A stretch of DNA of 64,000 nucleotides from an uncultured Thermoanaerobaculia bacterium (lineage in GTDB: Bacteria > Acidobacteriota > Thermoanaerobaculia > Multivoradales > Multivoraceae), in contig OX638294.1 in NCBI GenBank assembly GCA_951812325.1, forward strand, positions 434,001 to 498,000, in the 5' to 3' direction. The position numbers were made by a program, and so were the translations under genes. Shown here in pieces: positions 27,497 through 37,523 of the stretch. Positions within the stretch are counted from its first letter, which is position 1; each line of letters begins with the position of its first letter. The notes beneath the pieces are model-generated. The model had not been told where the DNA came from, did not search any database, and worked only from the letters and a program-made list of their open reading frames with translations.

Positions 27497-28981
27497 ATGG
27501 GGGTAATGGGTCGGGGTTTCGAGTCGTTCCTGGGCGGGTTTTCCCCGGGCGGCGTTACCGAGTTCTTCCTGAGGCTGTTGTTGATACTGCTTCTCGGGCT
27601 TCTGTTCTGCCTTTGGAAAGGGTGGTGGCCGACTTTGACGGCGCATGCGCCGGCGGTGCTCGCGTCCGTGGGGATCCTGGGTACTTTCATCGGGATCGTG
27701 GTGGGGCTTCTGGGCTTTGATCCGGCCCAGTTGGACGAGAGCATCGAGGGCTTGCTGCAGGGGTTGAAGACGGCCTTCATCAGCAGCGTCGCCGGACTGT
27801 CGGCCAGCCTCGTCTTCAGGGGGCTGGAGCCGGTCGTGGCGCCACGGGTCGCACCAGCGGGAGCGGAGGATGTCGGCCCCGCAGACGTTGTTGCCGTGCT
27901 GAGAGAACAGAGGGACCTTCTCAAGGCGACGCGCGATGCCATCGCAGGTGACGAGGAATCGAGTCTGGCCGGTCAACTGAAGCTGCTGCGGGGAGACTTG
28001 AGGGACCGGCAGCGAGCGTTCGAGGCCGAACTCTGGGAGCGCCTTTCCGGGTTCGCCGAGATGCTGTCCAAGTCCGCGACGGAGCAGGTGATCGAGGCGC
28101 TCAAGGAGGTCATCGTCGACTTCAACCGGAATCTCACGGAGCAGTTCGGCGACAACTTCAAGAGGCTTGACGACTCCGTTGGGAAGCTTGTGGAGTGGCA
28201 GGAGGGCTATCGCCAGCAGCTCGAGCAGCTGCACGTCCTGTACGAGCAGTCGTTGCGGCAGATCACGGCGATCGAGCAGTCGGTCGCCAGCATCGCCGAC
28301 CGTAGCGAGAGCATCCCGGCGTCCATGGAGAAGCTGATCGATGTCGTGAAGGTGGTCAGCGCCGAAACCGAGGAACTCGAACGCCATCTCGCCGCCTTCG
28401 CGGAACTGCGCGACCGCGCCGTGGAAGCCGTGCCGGAGGCGCAGGCGCATGTGCGGGCGATCACGGAGGACATCGGCGCGGCCGTGCACCTGGCCGGCGA
28501 GCACGTGACGAAGATGCAGAAGGACTCCACCGAACAGCTGGCGAAGTCCCGGGAGTTGCTGGCAGGGCTGGCGGAGACGGGCGACCAGGTGCGGGCCGAC
28601 ATCGGGAAGGTCCATGAGCGTGTGACCGAGGCCATCGCCGACATGCTGTCGCGGCTGGAGACGGCGTTGAGACAGTCGGTCAACACGCAGACTCAGGCCA
28701 CCGATGACCTCGTCCGAGGGACGATCAAGGAGACCGAGAAGGCCGTCACCAGGACCGGCGAGGCCCTGACCAGGGAACTTGAAGCTCTCGACGACGCCCG
28801 GTCCAGGGAGATGGAGCGAGTGATTCAGGGCATGGCGAATGCGCTGGGCCAGATCTCTGGCCGGTTTGTGGACGACTACACGAAGCTCGTCCGGGCGATG
28901 GATCAAGTCGTCAAGACGGGTAGAGCCAGTCCGGCAGGGAGCGCTCCCCCTCCTCTCAGCGACGACGACATACCCTTCTAG
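27497..28981 (+). CDS. zorA: Zorya anti-phage system protein ZorA (MotA/TolQ/ExbB-type) with long coiled-coil tail
   Basis: The 494-residue protein has membrane helices at about 23-42 and 52-75 (VLASVGILGTFIGIVVGLLG) and a third at about 95-110 (TAFISSVAGLSASLVF). The GTFIGI and TAFISS elements are those of MotA/ExbB proton-channel subunits. Residues 130-470 are almost entirely helical with heptad patterns and no enzyme motif, as in the ZorA tail that projects into the cytoplasm. With ZorB it forms a proton-driven complex that senses phage infection. The C-terminus is a Pro/Ser-rich linker ending DDDIPF. The ATG at 27497 follows GGGGAGG; a second ATG at 27506 is possible. Confidence 0.88.
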   Translation: MGVMGRGFESFLGGFSPGGVTEFFLRLLLILLLGLLFCLWKGWWPTLTAHAPAVLASVGILGTFIGIVVGLLGFDPAQLDESIEGLLQGLKTAFISSVAGLSASLVFRGLEPVVAPRVAPAGAEDVGPADVVAVLREQRDLLKATRDAIAGDEESSLAGQLKLLRGDLRDRQRAFEAELWERLSGFAEMLSKSATEQVIEALKEVIVDFNRNLTEQFGDNFKRLDDSVGKLVEWQEGYRQQLEQLHVLYEQSLRQITAIEQSVASIADRSESIPASMEKLIDVVKVVSAETEELERHLAAFAELRDRAVEAVPEAQAHVRAITEDIGAAVHLAGEHVTKMQKDSTEQLAKSRELLAGLAETGDQVRADIGKVHERVTEAIADMLSRLETALRQSVNTQTQATDDLVRGTIKETEKAVTRTGEALTRELEALDDARSREMERVIQGMANALGQISGRFVDDYTKLVRAMDQVVKTGRASPAGSAPPPLSDDDIPF

Positions 28982-28996
28982 CCAGAGAGCCGAGCG

Positions 28997-29710
28997 ATGA
29001 AGGATCGAATGGAACGCCTGTTCGGCACGGGCCGGGCCGCCGCTCCGACAGGCGAGCACTGGTTGACGATCTCGGACCTGATGGCCGGGCTGATGATGGT
29101 CTTCCTCCTCATCTCCGTCGCCTTGATGCGGAGCGCGTTTCTCGACCGGGATCGCATGCGCGAAGTTGCAGTGGCCTACCGGGAAGGCCAGATCGCCATC
29201 GATCAGGCATTGCGCCTGGAGTTCGAGGCCGATCTGGAAAACTGGGACGCGGCGATCGATGCGGACAGCCTCACGTTCGAGTTTCGCTCGCCGGAGGTGC
29301 TGTTCGAGGCCGGCGCCAGCACGCTGCAGCCACGGTTTGCCACCATCCTCACCGACTTCTTCCCCCGCTATCGGCGAGTGCTTCAGGGGTTTGATGACGT
29401 GATCGAGGAAGTGCGCCTCGAGGGCCACACCTCCAGCGAGTGGCCGTCAGCCACCGAGGACAAGGCGTACTTCAACAACATGATGTTGTCTCAGGGTCGC
29501 ACGCGATCGGTTCTGGAGTACGTCTACGGTCTTCCCGCGCCCCCCGACGATCGAAGCTGGGTGAAGCGCAAGGTCGCCGCGGTGGGCTTCTCCTCCTCGC
29601 GGCTCGTGACGGACACCTCTGGCCGCGAAGATCCGGAGGCGTCTCGCCGAGTGCTGTTCCGCGTGGTGACGAACGCGGAGACGCAGATTCGCACGATCAT
29701 CGAGCAGTGA
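28997..29710 (+). CDS. zorB: Zorya anti-phage system protein ZorB (MotB/OmpA-type)
   Basis: The 237-residue protein has one membrane helix at about 22-45 (WLTISDLMAGLMMVFLLISV). It carries the MotB-like proton-binding aspartate at residue 27 in ISDLMAGLMM. An OmpA-like peptidoglycan-binding domain follows: EVLFEAGASTLQPRF, VRLEGHTSSEWPS, NNMMLSQGRTRSVLEYVYGL, and VGFSSSRLV. ZorB anchors the ZorA channel to the wall, like a stator unit. It starts 15 bp after zorA and ends 4 bp before zorE, so the three genes form one operon. Confidence 0.9.
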   Translation: MKDRMERLFGTGRAAAPTGEHWLTISDLMAGLMMVFLLISVALMRSAFLDRDRMREVAVAYREGQIAIDQALRLEFEADLENWDAAIDADSLTFEFRSPEVLFEAGASTLQPRFATILTDFFPRYRRVLQGFDDVIEEVRLEGHTSSEWPSATEDKAYFNNMMLSQGRTRSVLEYVYGLPAPPDDRSWVKRKVAAVGFSSSRLVTDTSGREDPEASRRVLFRVVTNAETQIRTIIEQ

Positions 29711-29714
29711 CGTC

Positions 29715-30578
29715 GTGCGTCTGAACGTCGATCTCAGCAGTCTGGAGGAAGCGGCAAACCGTATGGGGCCGCGCCGGGAAGGCCCGAAGATCGACGTCCG
29801 GCGTGGACTCGACCCGGTGGACCCCATCGACATCAAGCTGAAGACGGGGATCATCACCGACCTGACAGCCATCAGGATCGAGCCGGCCTCGCACCTGTTG
29901 ATCTACGAGGGACGGCAGGTCGTCGTGTACATCGAGGATCACGGCTGGCGCATTCGCGAGGTGATCAGGGTCGGGTCAAAGGGCAAAAAGGTTCACGTCG
30001 CGGACTGCCGGACTCTGAAGGAGATGCGGCGTCAAGGGCGCTACGATCGTTACGTCGCGACCAACTCCGTCAGCGGAGAGTTCCTCGTTACCGGTTGGGA
30101 CGAAGCCGACGGGGAACGAGTCGGCCATCACGCCAGGTTGAAGGTCTGCAAGAACTGTCTGTCGACGCTGAACTATCAAGGCTACAACTACAAGAACGAG
30201 AGGAATCGCGACCGTGTGTTCCGAGCGTTCGCGTGGGACGAGTTCTTCAGGGAGTACCGCCCGCAGTTCGCCCGGATGCCAACGCGCACTCCGGGCGGGT
30301 TCGACGGGGACTATGCGCTGAGCTGGGACGTGGTATCCACTCGGTACCGAAAGAGCGTCGGCTTCACGTGCGAGGGCTGCGGGGTCGATCTGAAGGAAGA
30401 ACGCCGGCTGCTCCACGTGCATCACATCAATGGAGTCAAGACGGACAACAAGGACGAGAATCTGAGAGCGTTGTGCGTCGGGTGCCACAAGAACCAGCCG
30501 CTACACCAGCACATGCATATCGACAACGGGGACCTTGACCGCATCAGGCGGTTGCGCCGGCAGCAGGGCCTGTCGTGA
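29715..30578 (+). CDS. zorE: Zorya type II effector ZorE (HNH endonuclease)
   Basis: The 287-residue protein ends in an HNH nuclease module: zinc-binding CEGC (219-222) and CVGC (254-257), with HVHHINGVKTDN and the ENLRALC helix between them. Those give the HNH metal-binding histidines and asparagine. A further CKNC pair lies upstream in KVCKNCLSTLNYQG. The N-terminal half is unrecognised and may bind DNA or ZorAB. An HNH protein directly after zorA-zorB defines Zorya type II, as opposed to ZorC/ZorD in type I. The start is GTG, 4 bp after the zorB stop. Confidence 0.85.
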   Translation: MRLNVDLSSLEEAANRMGPRREGPKIDVRRGLDPVDPIDIKLKTGIITDLTAIRIEPASHLLIYEGRQVVVYIEDHGWRIREVIRVGSKGKKVHVADCRTLKEMRRQGRYDRYVATNSVSGEFLVTGWDEADGERVGHHARLKVCKNCLSTLNYQGYNYKNERNRDRVFRAFAWDEFFREYRPQFARMPTRTPGGFDGDYALSWDVVSTRYRKSVGFTCEGCGVDLKEERRLLHVHHINGVKTDNKDENLRALCVGCHKNQPLHQHMHIDNGDLDRIRRLRRQQGLS

Positions 30579-30705
30579 GGTGCGAGAGGCTACCGTCTGT
30601 CGGCCCGGAACCTCCGGTACCGACCAGGATCAACCCAGGCGCCGCACCTGTTGACGACCATCTCAGGATCAGGAAAGACGGCTCTTCGTGCGGTAGGTGG
30701 AGACG

Positions 30706-32498
30706 CTATTCCACTCTTGTTGCCTGGTAGACCGACCGGGCGAGTTTCGCGCCGAGAATCTCCCGGAGTTCCTCCTCCGACGCCCGGGTCACGCCGGCGT
30801 AGCTGCCGAACCGGCGCACGAGCAGCTTGCGCCGCTGCGGGCCGATGCCGCGCAGGTCGTCAAAGCGGCTGTGCAGGGATCGCCTGGAACGACGGCGGCG
30901 GTGGCGCGAGACGGCGAACCGGTGCGCCTCGTCACGCACCTGCTGGAGGACGCGCAGGCCGGCGTGGTTCCGCTTCAGCCGCAGCGGCGCCGGCCTCACC
31001 GGAACGTGGATCTCCTCCTCCCGCTTGGCCAGTCCCACGACCGGCGTCTCGTCGACGCCCAGTTCGGCCAGTGCCTCGAGGGCCGCGTTCAACTGGCCGC
31101 GCCCGCCGTCGATCAGGATCAGGTCCGGCATTTCGCCGACTTCCTTCAGGCGGCGCCGGTAGCGGCGCTCCACCGCCTGGCGAATCGAGGCGAAGTCGTC
31201 CGCCTGCTCCAGGCCGCGGATGTTGAAGCTGCGGTACTCCTTCTTGACCATTCGGCCGTCGCTCCAGACCACCAGGGAGGCAACCGTCTCGCTGCCGCCG
31301 AAGGTCGAGATGTCGAAGCCTTCGATCCGCCGCGGCGGTTCTTCGAGGTCGAGTGCCGTCCGCAACGCCTCGCTGGCCTCGCCGGCGGCAGCGGCGCCGC
31401 GGAATCGACGGCGGAAAGCCATCCGGGCGTTCCGGTTCGCCAGCGCCACCCGCTCCGCCTTCGGTCCGCGCGACGGCATCCGGAGGTAGACCTTCGATTC
31501 CCGGCGTTCGCTCAGCCACTCCACCAGAGCCTGCTCGCCCTCGATCGGCGCCGGCAGGTGGATCTCCCTGGGAATGAGCGTGGTGCGATCGTAGAGTTGC
31601 GGCAGCAGCTCCGACAGCAGGCGTTCGGCGGTGATCTTCGAAACGCCCTCCCAGAACAACTCGCGGCGATCGAGCACCTGGCCGCCGCGCATGACCAGGA
31701 CGACGACCGCCGCGTTGTCGCCGCGAACGTGGACGCCGAAGATGTCGACGTTCTCCCCCCGGTCCGAACTCAGCTTCCGCCGCTGGCTGATGGAGGCGAT
31801 CTCCTGGACCGTGTCGCGAAGACGGGCGGCGACCTCGAACTCCAGGCGGGTCGCCTCTGTCCGCATCCGGCCGCGCAGGTCCCGCAGCAACTCGTCGTTC
31901 CTGCCGGCGAGAAAGAGACGGGCCTTCGCCACCGCCTCGGCATAGGCCGCGTCGGTCGTCAGGCCGTCGACGCAGGGCCCCAGGCAGCGCTTCATGTCGT
32001 GGTAGAGGCATGGCCTCGGCAGGCTGCCGTCGATTTCGATCCGGCACACCCGGATGCCGAACAGCTTCTGCGTCAGCTTGATCGCCTTCCGCGCCAGGCC
32101 GGCGGGAAGGTACGGGCCGTAGTACTCCGCGCCGTCGCGGCGGATGCGCCGGGTGAAGGCGAGGCGCGGATGCCCGTCGGCGAGCGTGAGCTTCAGATAG
32201 GGATACGTCTTGTCGTCGCGCAGGCGGATGTTGAACCGCGGCTGGCGGCGCTTGATCCAATTGTTCTCGAGCAGCAGCGCGTCGGCTTCCGAGTCCGTCA
32301 CGACGAACTCGATATCGGCCGCGTCCTGGAGCATCAGGGCGATCCGTGGATCCTCCGCCGGTCTGCGGTAGGCGCCCACGCGCCGCTTCAGGGACTTCGC
32401 CTTGCCCACGTAAAGCGCCTCGCCCGCCTCCGACTTGAAGATGTAGATGCCCGGCTGATCCGGGAGCTCCCCCAGACGACGTTGCAGCTCGGGGCGCA

Positions 32499-32502
<4 letters not shown>
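30706..32502 (-). CDS. uvrC: Excinuclease ABC subunit C
   Basis: The 598-residue protein makes both incisions in nucleotide excision repair. It has the N-terminal GIY-YIG nuclease ([20 protein letters not shown]), a Cys cluster (CRIEIDG...[13 protein letters not shown]), a UVR-like UvrB-binding helix ([13 protein letters not shown]), the RNase H-like domain ([31 protein letters not shown]), and a C-terminal helix-hairpin-helix ([12 protein letters not shown]). The usual DISH motif reads DIST here, an uncommon change at a generally conserved histidine. It overlaps uvrB by 4 bp. Confidence 0.95.
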
Positions 32503-34538
<2,036 letters not shown>

Positions 34539-34539
34539 G

Positions 34540-35016
34540 TCAGAACTCCGAACCGGTGTCGCTGGAAGGCGCGATCCGCTCGAGACGCTCGGTCAGGCGA
34601 CGCAGATCGTCGCGGTCGAAGAGCCCCCGGTCCGCCCGCCGCAGCGCATCGGTGAGCGCCATCTGCAGTCGACGGTTGTCGGCCGGCGTGGCCCGCCTGG
34701 TGCGATAGTGCTCGAGCACGGAATCAAAGGCCCTGTCGAGACGGTTGCGTTCTTCCGACGTGACGTCCCCGGGCAACTTCTCCGTGATCTGCCCGCGACT
34801 GAAGTCCAGCACGAATTCGAGCAGTTCGTCGGCTTGGGTCAGGGCCACGACCACGCCGATCCCCAGCAGGACCGCGAGCAGTCCACACCCGGTCAGAGCC
34901 GCGATCAGGCAGCCGCGCCGCGACCGGCCCGGTTCCCGTGGCCGCGTCGACGACGGCTCGGGAAACGGCTCCGGCAGGGGTGGCAGGCCTCGCGGCTCCT
35001 CGGCTTCGGGAGTCAT
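34540..35016 (-). CDS. Hypothetical single-span membrane protein
   Basis: The 158-residue protein has a proline-rich cytoplasmic N-terminus, one hydrophobic helix at about 36-60 ([20 protein letters not shown]), and a helical, charged C-terminal part ([20 protein letters not shown] ... [13 protein letters not shown]). I do not recognise a family. It is upstream of uvrB with a 1-nt gap and diverges from the penicillin-binding protein gene, whose start is 23 bp from its own. Confidence 0.65.
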   Translation of the reverse strand: MTPEAEEPRGLPPLPEPFPEPSSTRPREPGRSRRGCLIAALTGCGLLAVLLGIGVVVALTQADELLEFVLDFSRGQITEKLPGDVTSEERNRLDRAFDSVLEHYRTRRATPADNRRLQMALTDALRRADRGLFDRDDLRRLTERLERIAPSSDTGSEF

Positions 35017-35039
35017 GAGTCGGGCCGTATGATACGCAC

Positions 35040-37523
35040 GTGATGAAGGCGCCGCGCAACGCCCTGCAACCCCTGGTCGGCTGGAGTCTACGGCATTGGC
35101 GCTGGCTCACGCCGGTCGCCGCCGCCCCGGTCGTGGGCGTCCTGCTGGGGATCGGCGTCGCGGCGGCAATCGATCTGCCGCAGGTCGAAGCGGTCGCCGA
35201 GTTGAATCCCGGTCAGATCACCCGTCTCCTGGACAGCCACGGCGAGGTCTTCCGAAGCTACTCGGTCGAAAAGCGGATCATGCTCGCCGAAGGCGAAGTG
35301 CCGGAGATCTTCGAGCGCGTCCTGCTCACCGCGGAGGACCGGAACTTCTACTCCCACGGCGGCTTCGACATCATCGGCGTGGCCCGGGCAGCGGTGCAGA
35401 ACTGGCGGCGGGGCGAGAGGTTCTCGGGCGCCTCGACGATCACCATGCAGGTCGGGCGAACGCTCTTTCTCGGCCGCGAGAAGGTCTGGAGGCGGAAGAT
35501 CCGCGAGACGCTCCTCGCCATCGAGCTCGAGAAGCGGCTGAGCAAGCAGCAGATTCTGACTCTCTACTGCAACCTGACCTACTTCGGCCACGGAAACTAC
35601 GGCCTGGAGGCCGCCTCCCGCTACTACTTCGGCAAACCGGCAGCCGATCTGGACCACATGGAATCCGCCACCCTGGTGGCCATCCTGCCGGGTCCGAGCG
35701 TGTGGACGCCGTACCTGCGGCCCGAGGTCGTGCGCAATCGCCGCAACACGATCCTGCGCGTCCTGGCCGAACGAGGCGTGATCAGCAGACAGCAGGCCGA
35801 GGAGGCGGCCACGCAGCCGCTCAACGTGGTCAAGCAGCGTGAAACCAAGCCGGTGGCGCCGTACTTCGCCGAACGGGTTCGGGGCGACCTCTACCGCACC
35901 TACGGGCGGCAGGGCCTCTACGAGCGGGGTCTGGTGGTCCGAACGACTCTGGATCCCCGGATGCAGGACGCCGCCGAGCAGGCGCTGCGCCGGGGACTGG
36001 TTCGGATTGACCGCCTGCGCGGCTACCGCGGGCCTGTGTCCCGAGTCGACCGGGACGATCTCGAGGCCCAGGACCTGGCCGAGTCGGTCGGAGGTCCGCT
36101 CGCCGCGTGGATCGGCTTCGAACCGGAGGCTGGCGCGTGGGCGCCGGGCGTCGTGCTCCGGCGCGGCCGCCGGGAGGCGGAGATCCGCATCGGCGACGAC
36201 CGTCATGTGCTCCGTCCCGAAGGGTACTCGTGGACCCGGCGCGACGCGCCGCCGCTCGCGCGAGGCGACATCGCCTGGTTCGAGTTCCGCCCCGCCAACG
36301 AGGACGACAACGGCGACGGAGCAATTCCGGAGCAACCCTTCGCGCTTGAACTCGTCCAGGAGCCGCTGGTCGAGGGCGCCGTGCTGTTGCTCGAATCGGC
36401 GACCGGCGCAATACGCGCGATGGTCGGCGGCTGGGACTACGAACGGAGCGAGTTCAATCGCGCGGTCCAGGCCCGGCGCCAGGTCGGTTCGCTCTTCAAG
36501 CCGCTGGTCTTCGGCGCCGCCTTCGAGCACGGCTTCACCCCCGCCGACACCCTGTTCGATGCGCCGGCGGTGTTCCCGGGCGTCGACAACCTGCCGAGCT
36601 ACAGCCCGCGCAACTACTACCGCAGGTATCTCGGCATCCTGACGCTGCGCAAGGCGCTCGAGAAATCGATCAACGTGACCGCCGTGAAGCTCCAGGACAT
36701 CGTCGGCGCCGACCGGGTCGCCGACTTCGCCTACCGGACCGGCATCCGCTCGTCGCTGCCGCCCTATCCCAGTCTCGCCCTCGGCGCCGCCGACCTGACC
36801 GCGCTCGAGGTGGCCACCGCCTATGCCACGATCGCCAACCTGGGGGTCCAGGTCGAGCCGTACCTCATCGAGAGTGTGGCGACGGGGAACGGTCGCGAGC
36901 TCGAGGCCCACATGCCCCAGGCGTCGACGGTGCTGACGCCGGAGGTCGCGTACCTGCTGACCCACGTGCTCTCCGGCGTCGTCGAGCGCGGAACCGCCCA
37001 ATCGGCGAAGAGTCTGGAACTGGCGGCCGTCGCCGGCAAGACCGGCACCACGGACGGCTTCACCGACGCCTGGTTCGCCGGCTACACCCCCCGCTACACG
37101 CTCGTCGTCTGGGTCGGCCACGACCGGAAGCGGTCCATCGGCCGCAGCATGACCGGGGCGGCGGCGGCGCTGCCGATCTGGCGGGACGTCCTGCGCCAGG
37201 GGATCGAGAACGGCTGGATCGATCCCGGCGCCACCTTCACCCGGCCCAACCGGATACGCATGGCGCGGATCGAGTACAACTCCGGCCTGCGACCCGCGCG
37301 TCGTCCGGTCGCCGGACAACACCTGATCGACGAGGCGTTCATCGCCGGTACCGAACCGGTGCTCTCCTTCGACCCCGACACGCGCCCCGTCTACGACCTC
37401 CCGTGGTACCAGCAGCGCGCTCTCTACGGCGAACCGAAGGCCGGCGAGAACATGCCCGAGGACCTCACCGACTGGTCTCTCATCCGCCATGCCTGGAGAG
37501 GAGACGGGGAGGGGGGCTCCTGA
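35040..37523 (+). CDS. Class A penicillin-binding protein (PBP1 type)
   Basis: The 827-residue bifunctional peptidoglycan synthase has one N-terminal membrane helix. The GT51 glycosyltransferase carries EDRNFYSHGGFDIIGVARA and GASTITMQVGRTLFL. The transpeptidase has the SxxK serine in QVGSLFKPLVF, the SxN-type SINVTAVK, and the KTG motif in VAGKTGTTDGFTDAWF. A 100-residue insert with an acidic NEDDNGDG loop lies between the two domains, which resembles PBP1B. GTG at 35040 or ATG at 35043 can start it. Confidence 0.92.
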   Translation: MMKAPRNALQPLVGWSLRHWRWLTPVAAAPVVGVLLGIGVAAAIDLPQVEAVAELNPGQITRLLDSHGEVFRSYSVEKRIMLAEGEVPEIFERVLLTAEDRNFYSHGGFDIIGVARAAVQNWRRGERFSGASTITMQVGRTLFLGREKVWRRKIRETLLAIELEKRLSKQQILTLYCNLTYFGHGNYGLEAASRYYFGKPAADLDHMESATLVAILPGPSVWTPYLRPEVVRNRRNTILRVLAERGVISRQQAEEAATQPLNVVKQRETKPVAPYFAERVRGDLYRTYGRQGLYERGLVVRTTLDPRMQDAAEQALRRGLVRIDRLRGYRGPVSRVDRDDLEAQDLAESVGGPLAAWIGFEPEAGAWAPGVVLRRGRREAEIRIGDDRHVLRPEGYSWTRRDAPPLARGDIAWFEFRPANEDDNGDGAIPEQPFALELVQEPLVEGAVLLLESATGAIRAMVGGWDYERSEFNRAVQARRQVGSLFKPLVFGAAFEHGFTPADTLFDAPAVFPGVDNLPSYSPRNYYRRYLGILTLRKALEKSINVTAVKLQDIVGADRVADFAYRTGIRSSLPPYPSLALGAADLTALEVATAYATIANLGVQVEPYLIESVATGNGRELEAHMPQASTVLTPEVAYLLTHVLSGVVERGTAQSAKSLELAAVAGKTGTTDGFTDAWFAGYTPRYTLVVWVGHDRKRSIGRSMTGAAAALPIWRDVLRQGIENGWIDPGATFTRPNRIRMARIEYNSGLRPARRPVAGQHLIDEAFIAGTEPVLSFDPDTRPVYDLPWYQQRALYGEPKAGENMPEDLTDWSLIRHAWRGDGEGGS

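Noticed and set aside
27497-28981. zorA as a flagellar stator or TolQ/ExbB gene
   Set aside because: The very long helical tail, the OmpA-type partner and the downstream HNH nuclease do not fit motility or Tol/Ton systems.
29715-30578. HNH protein as a homing endonuclease or intron relic
   Set aside because: It is the third gene of an operon with zorA and zorB and has an intact frame, which fits ZorE better. No intron or intein junction is visible.
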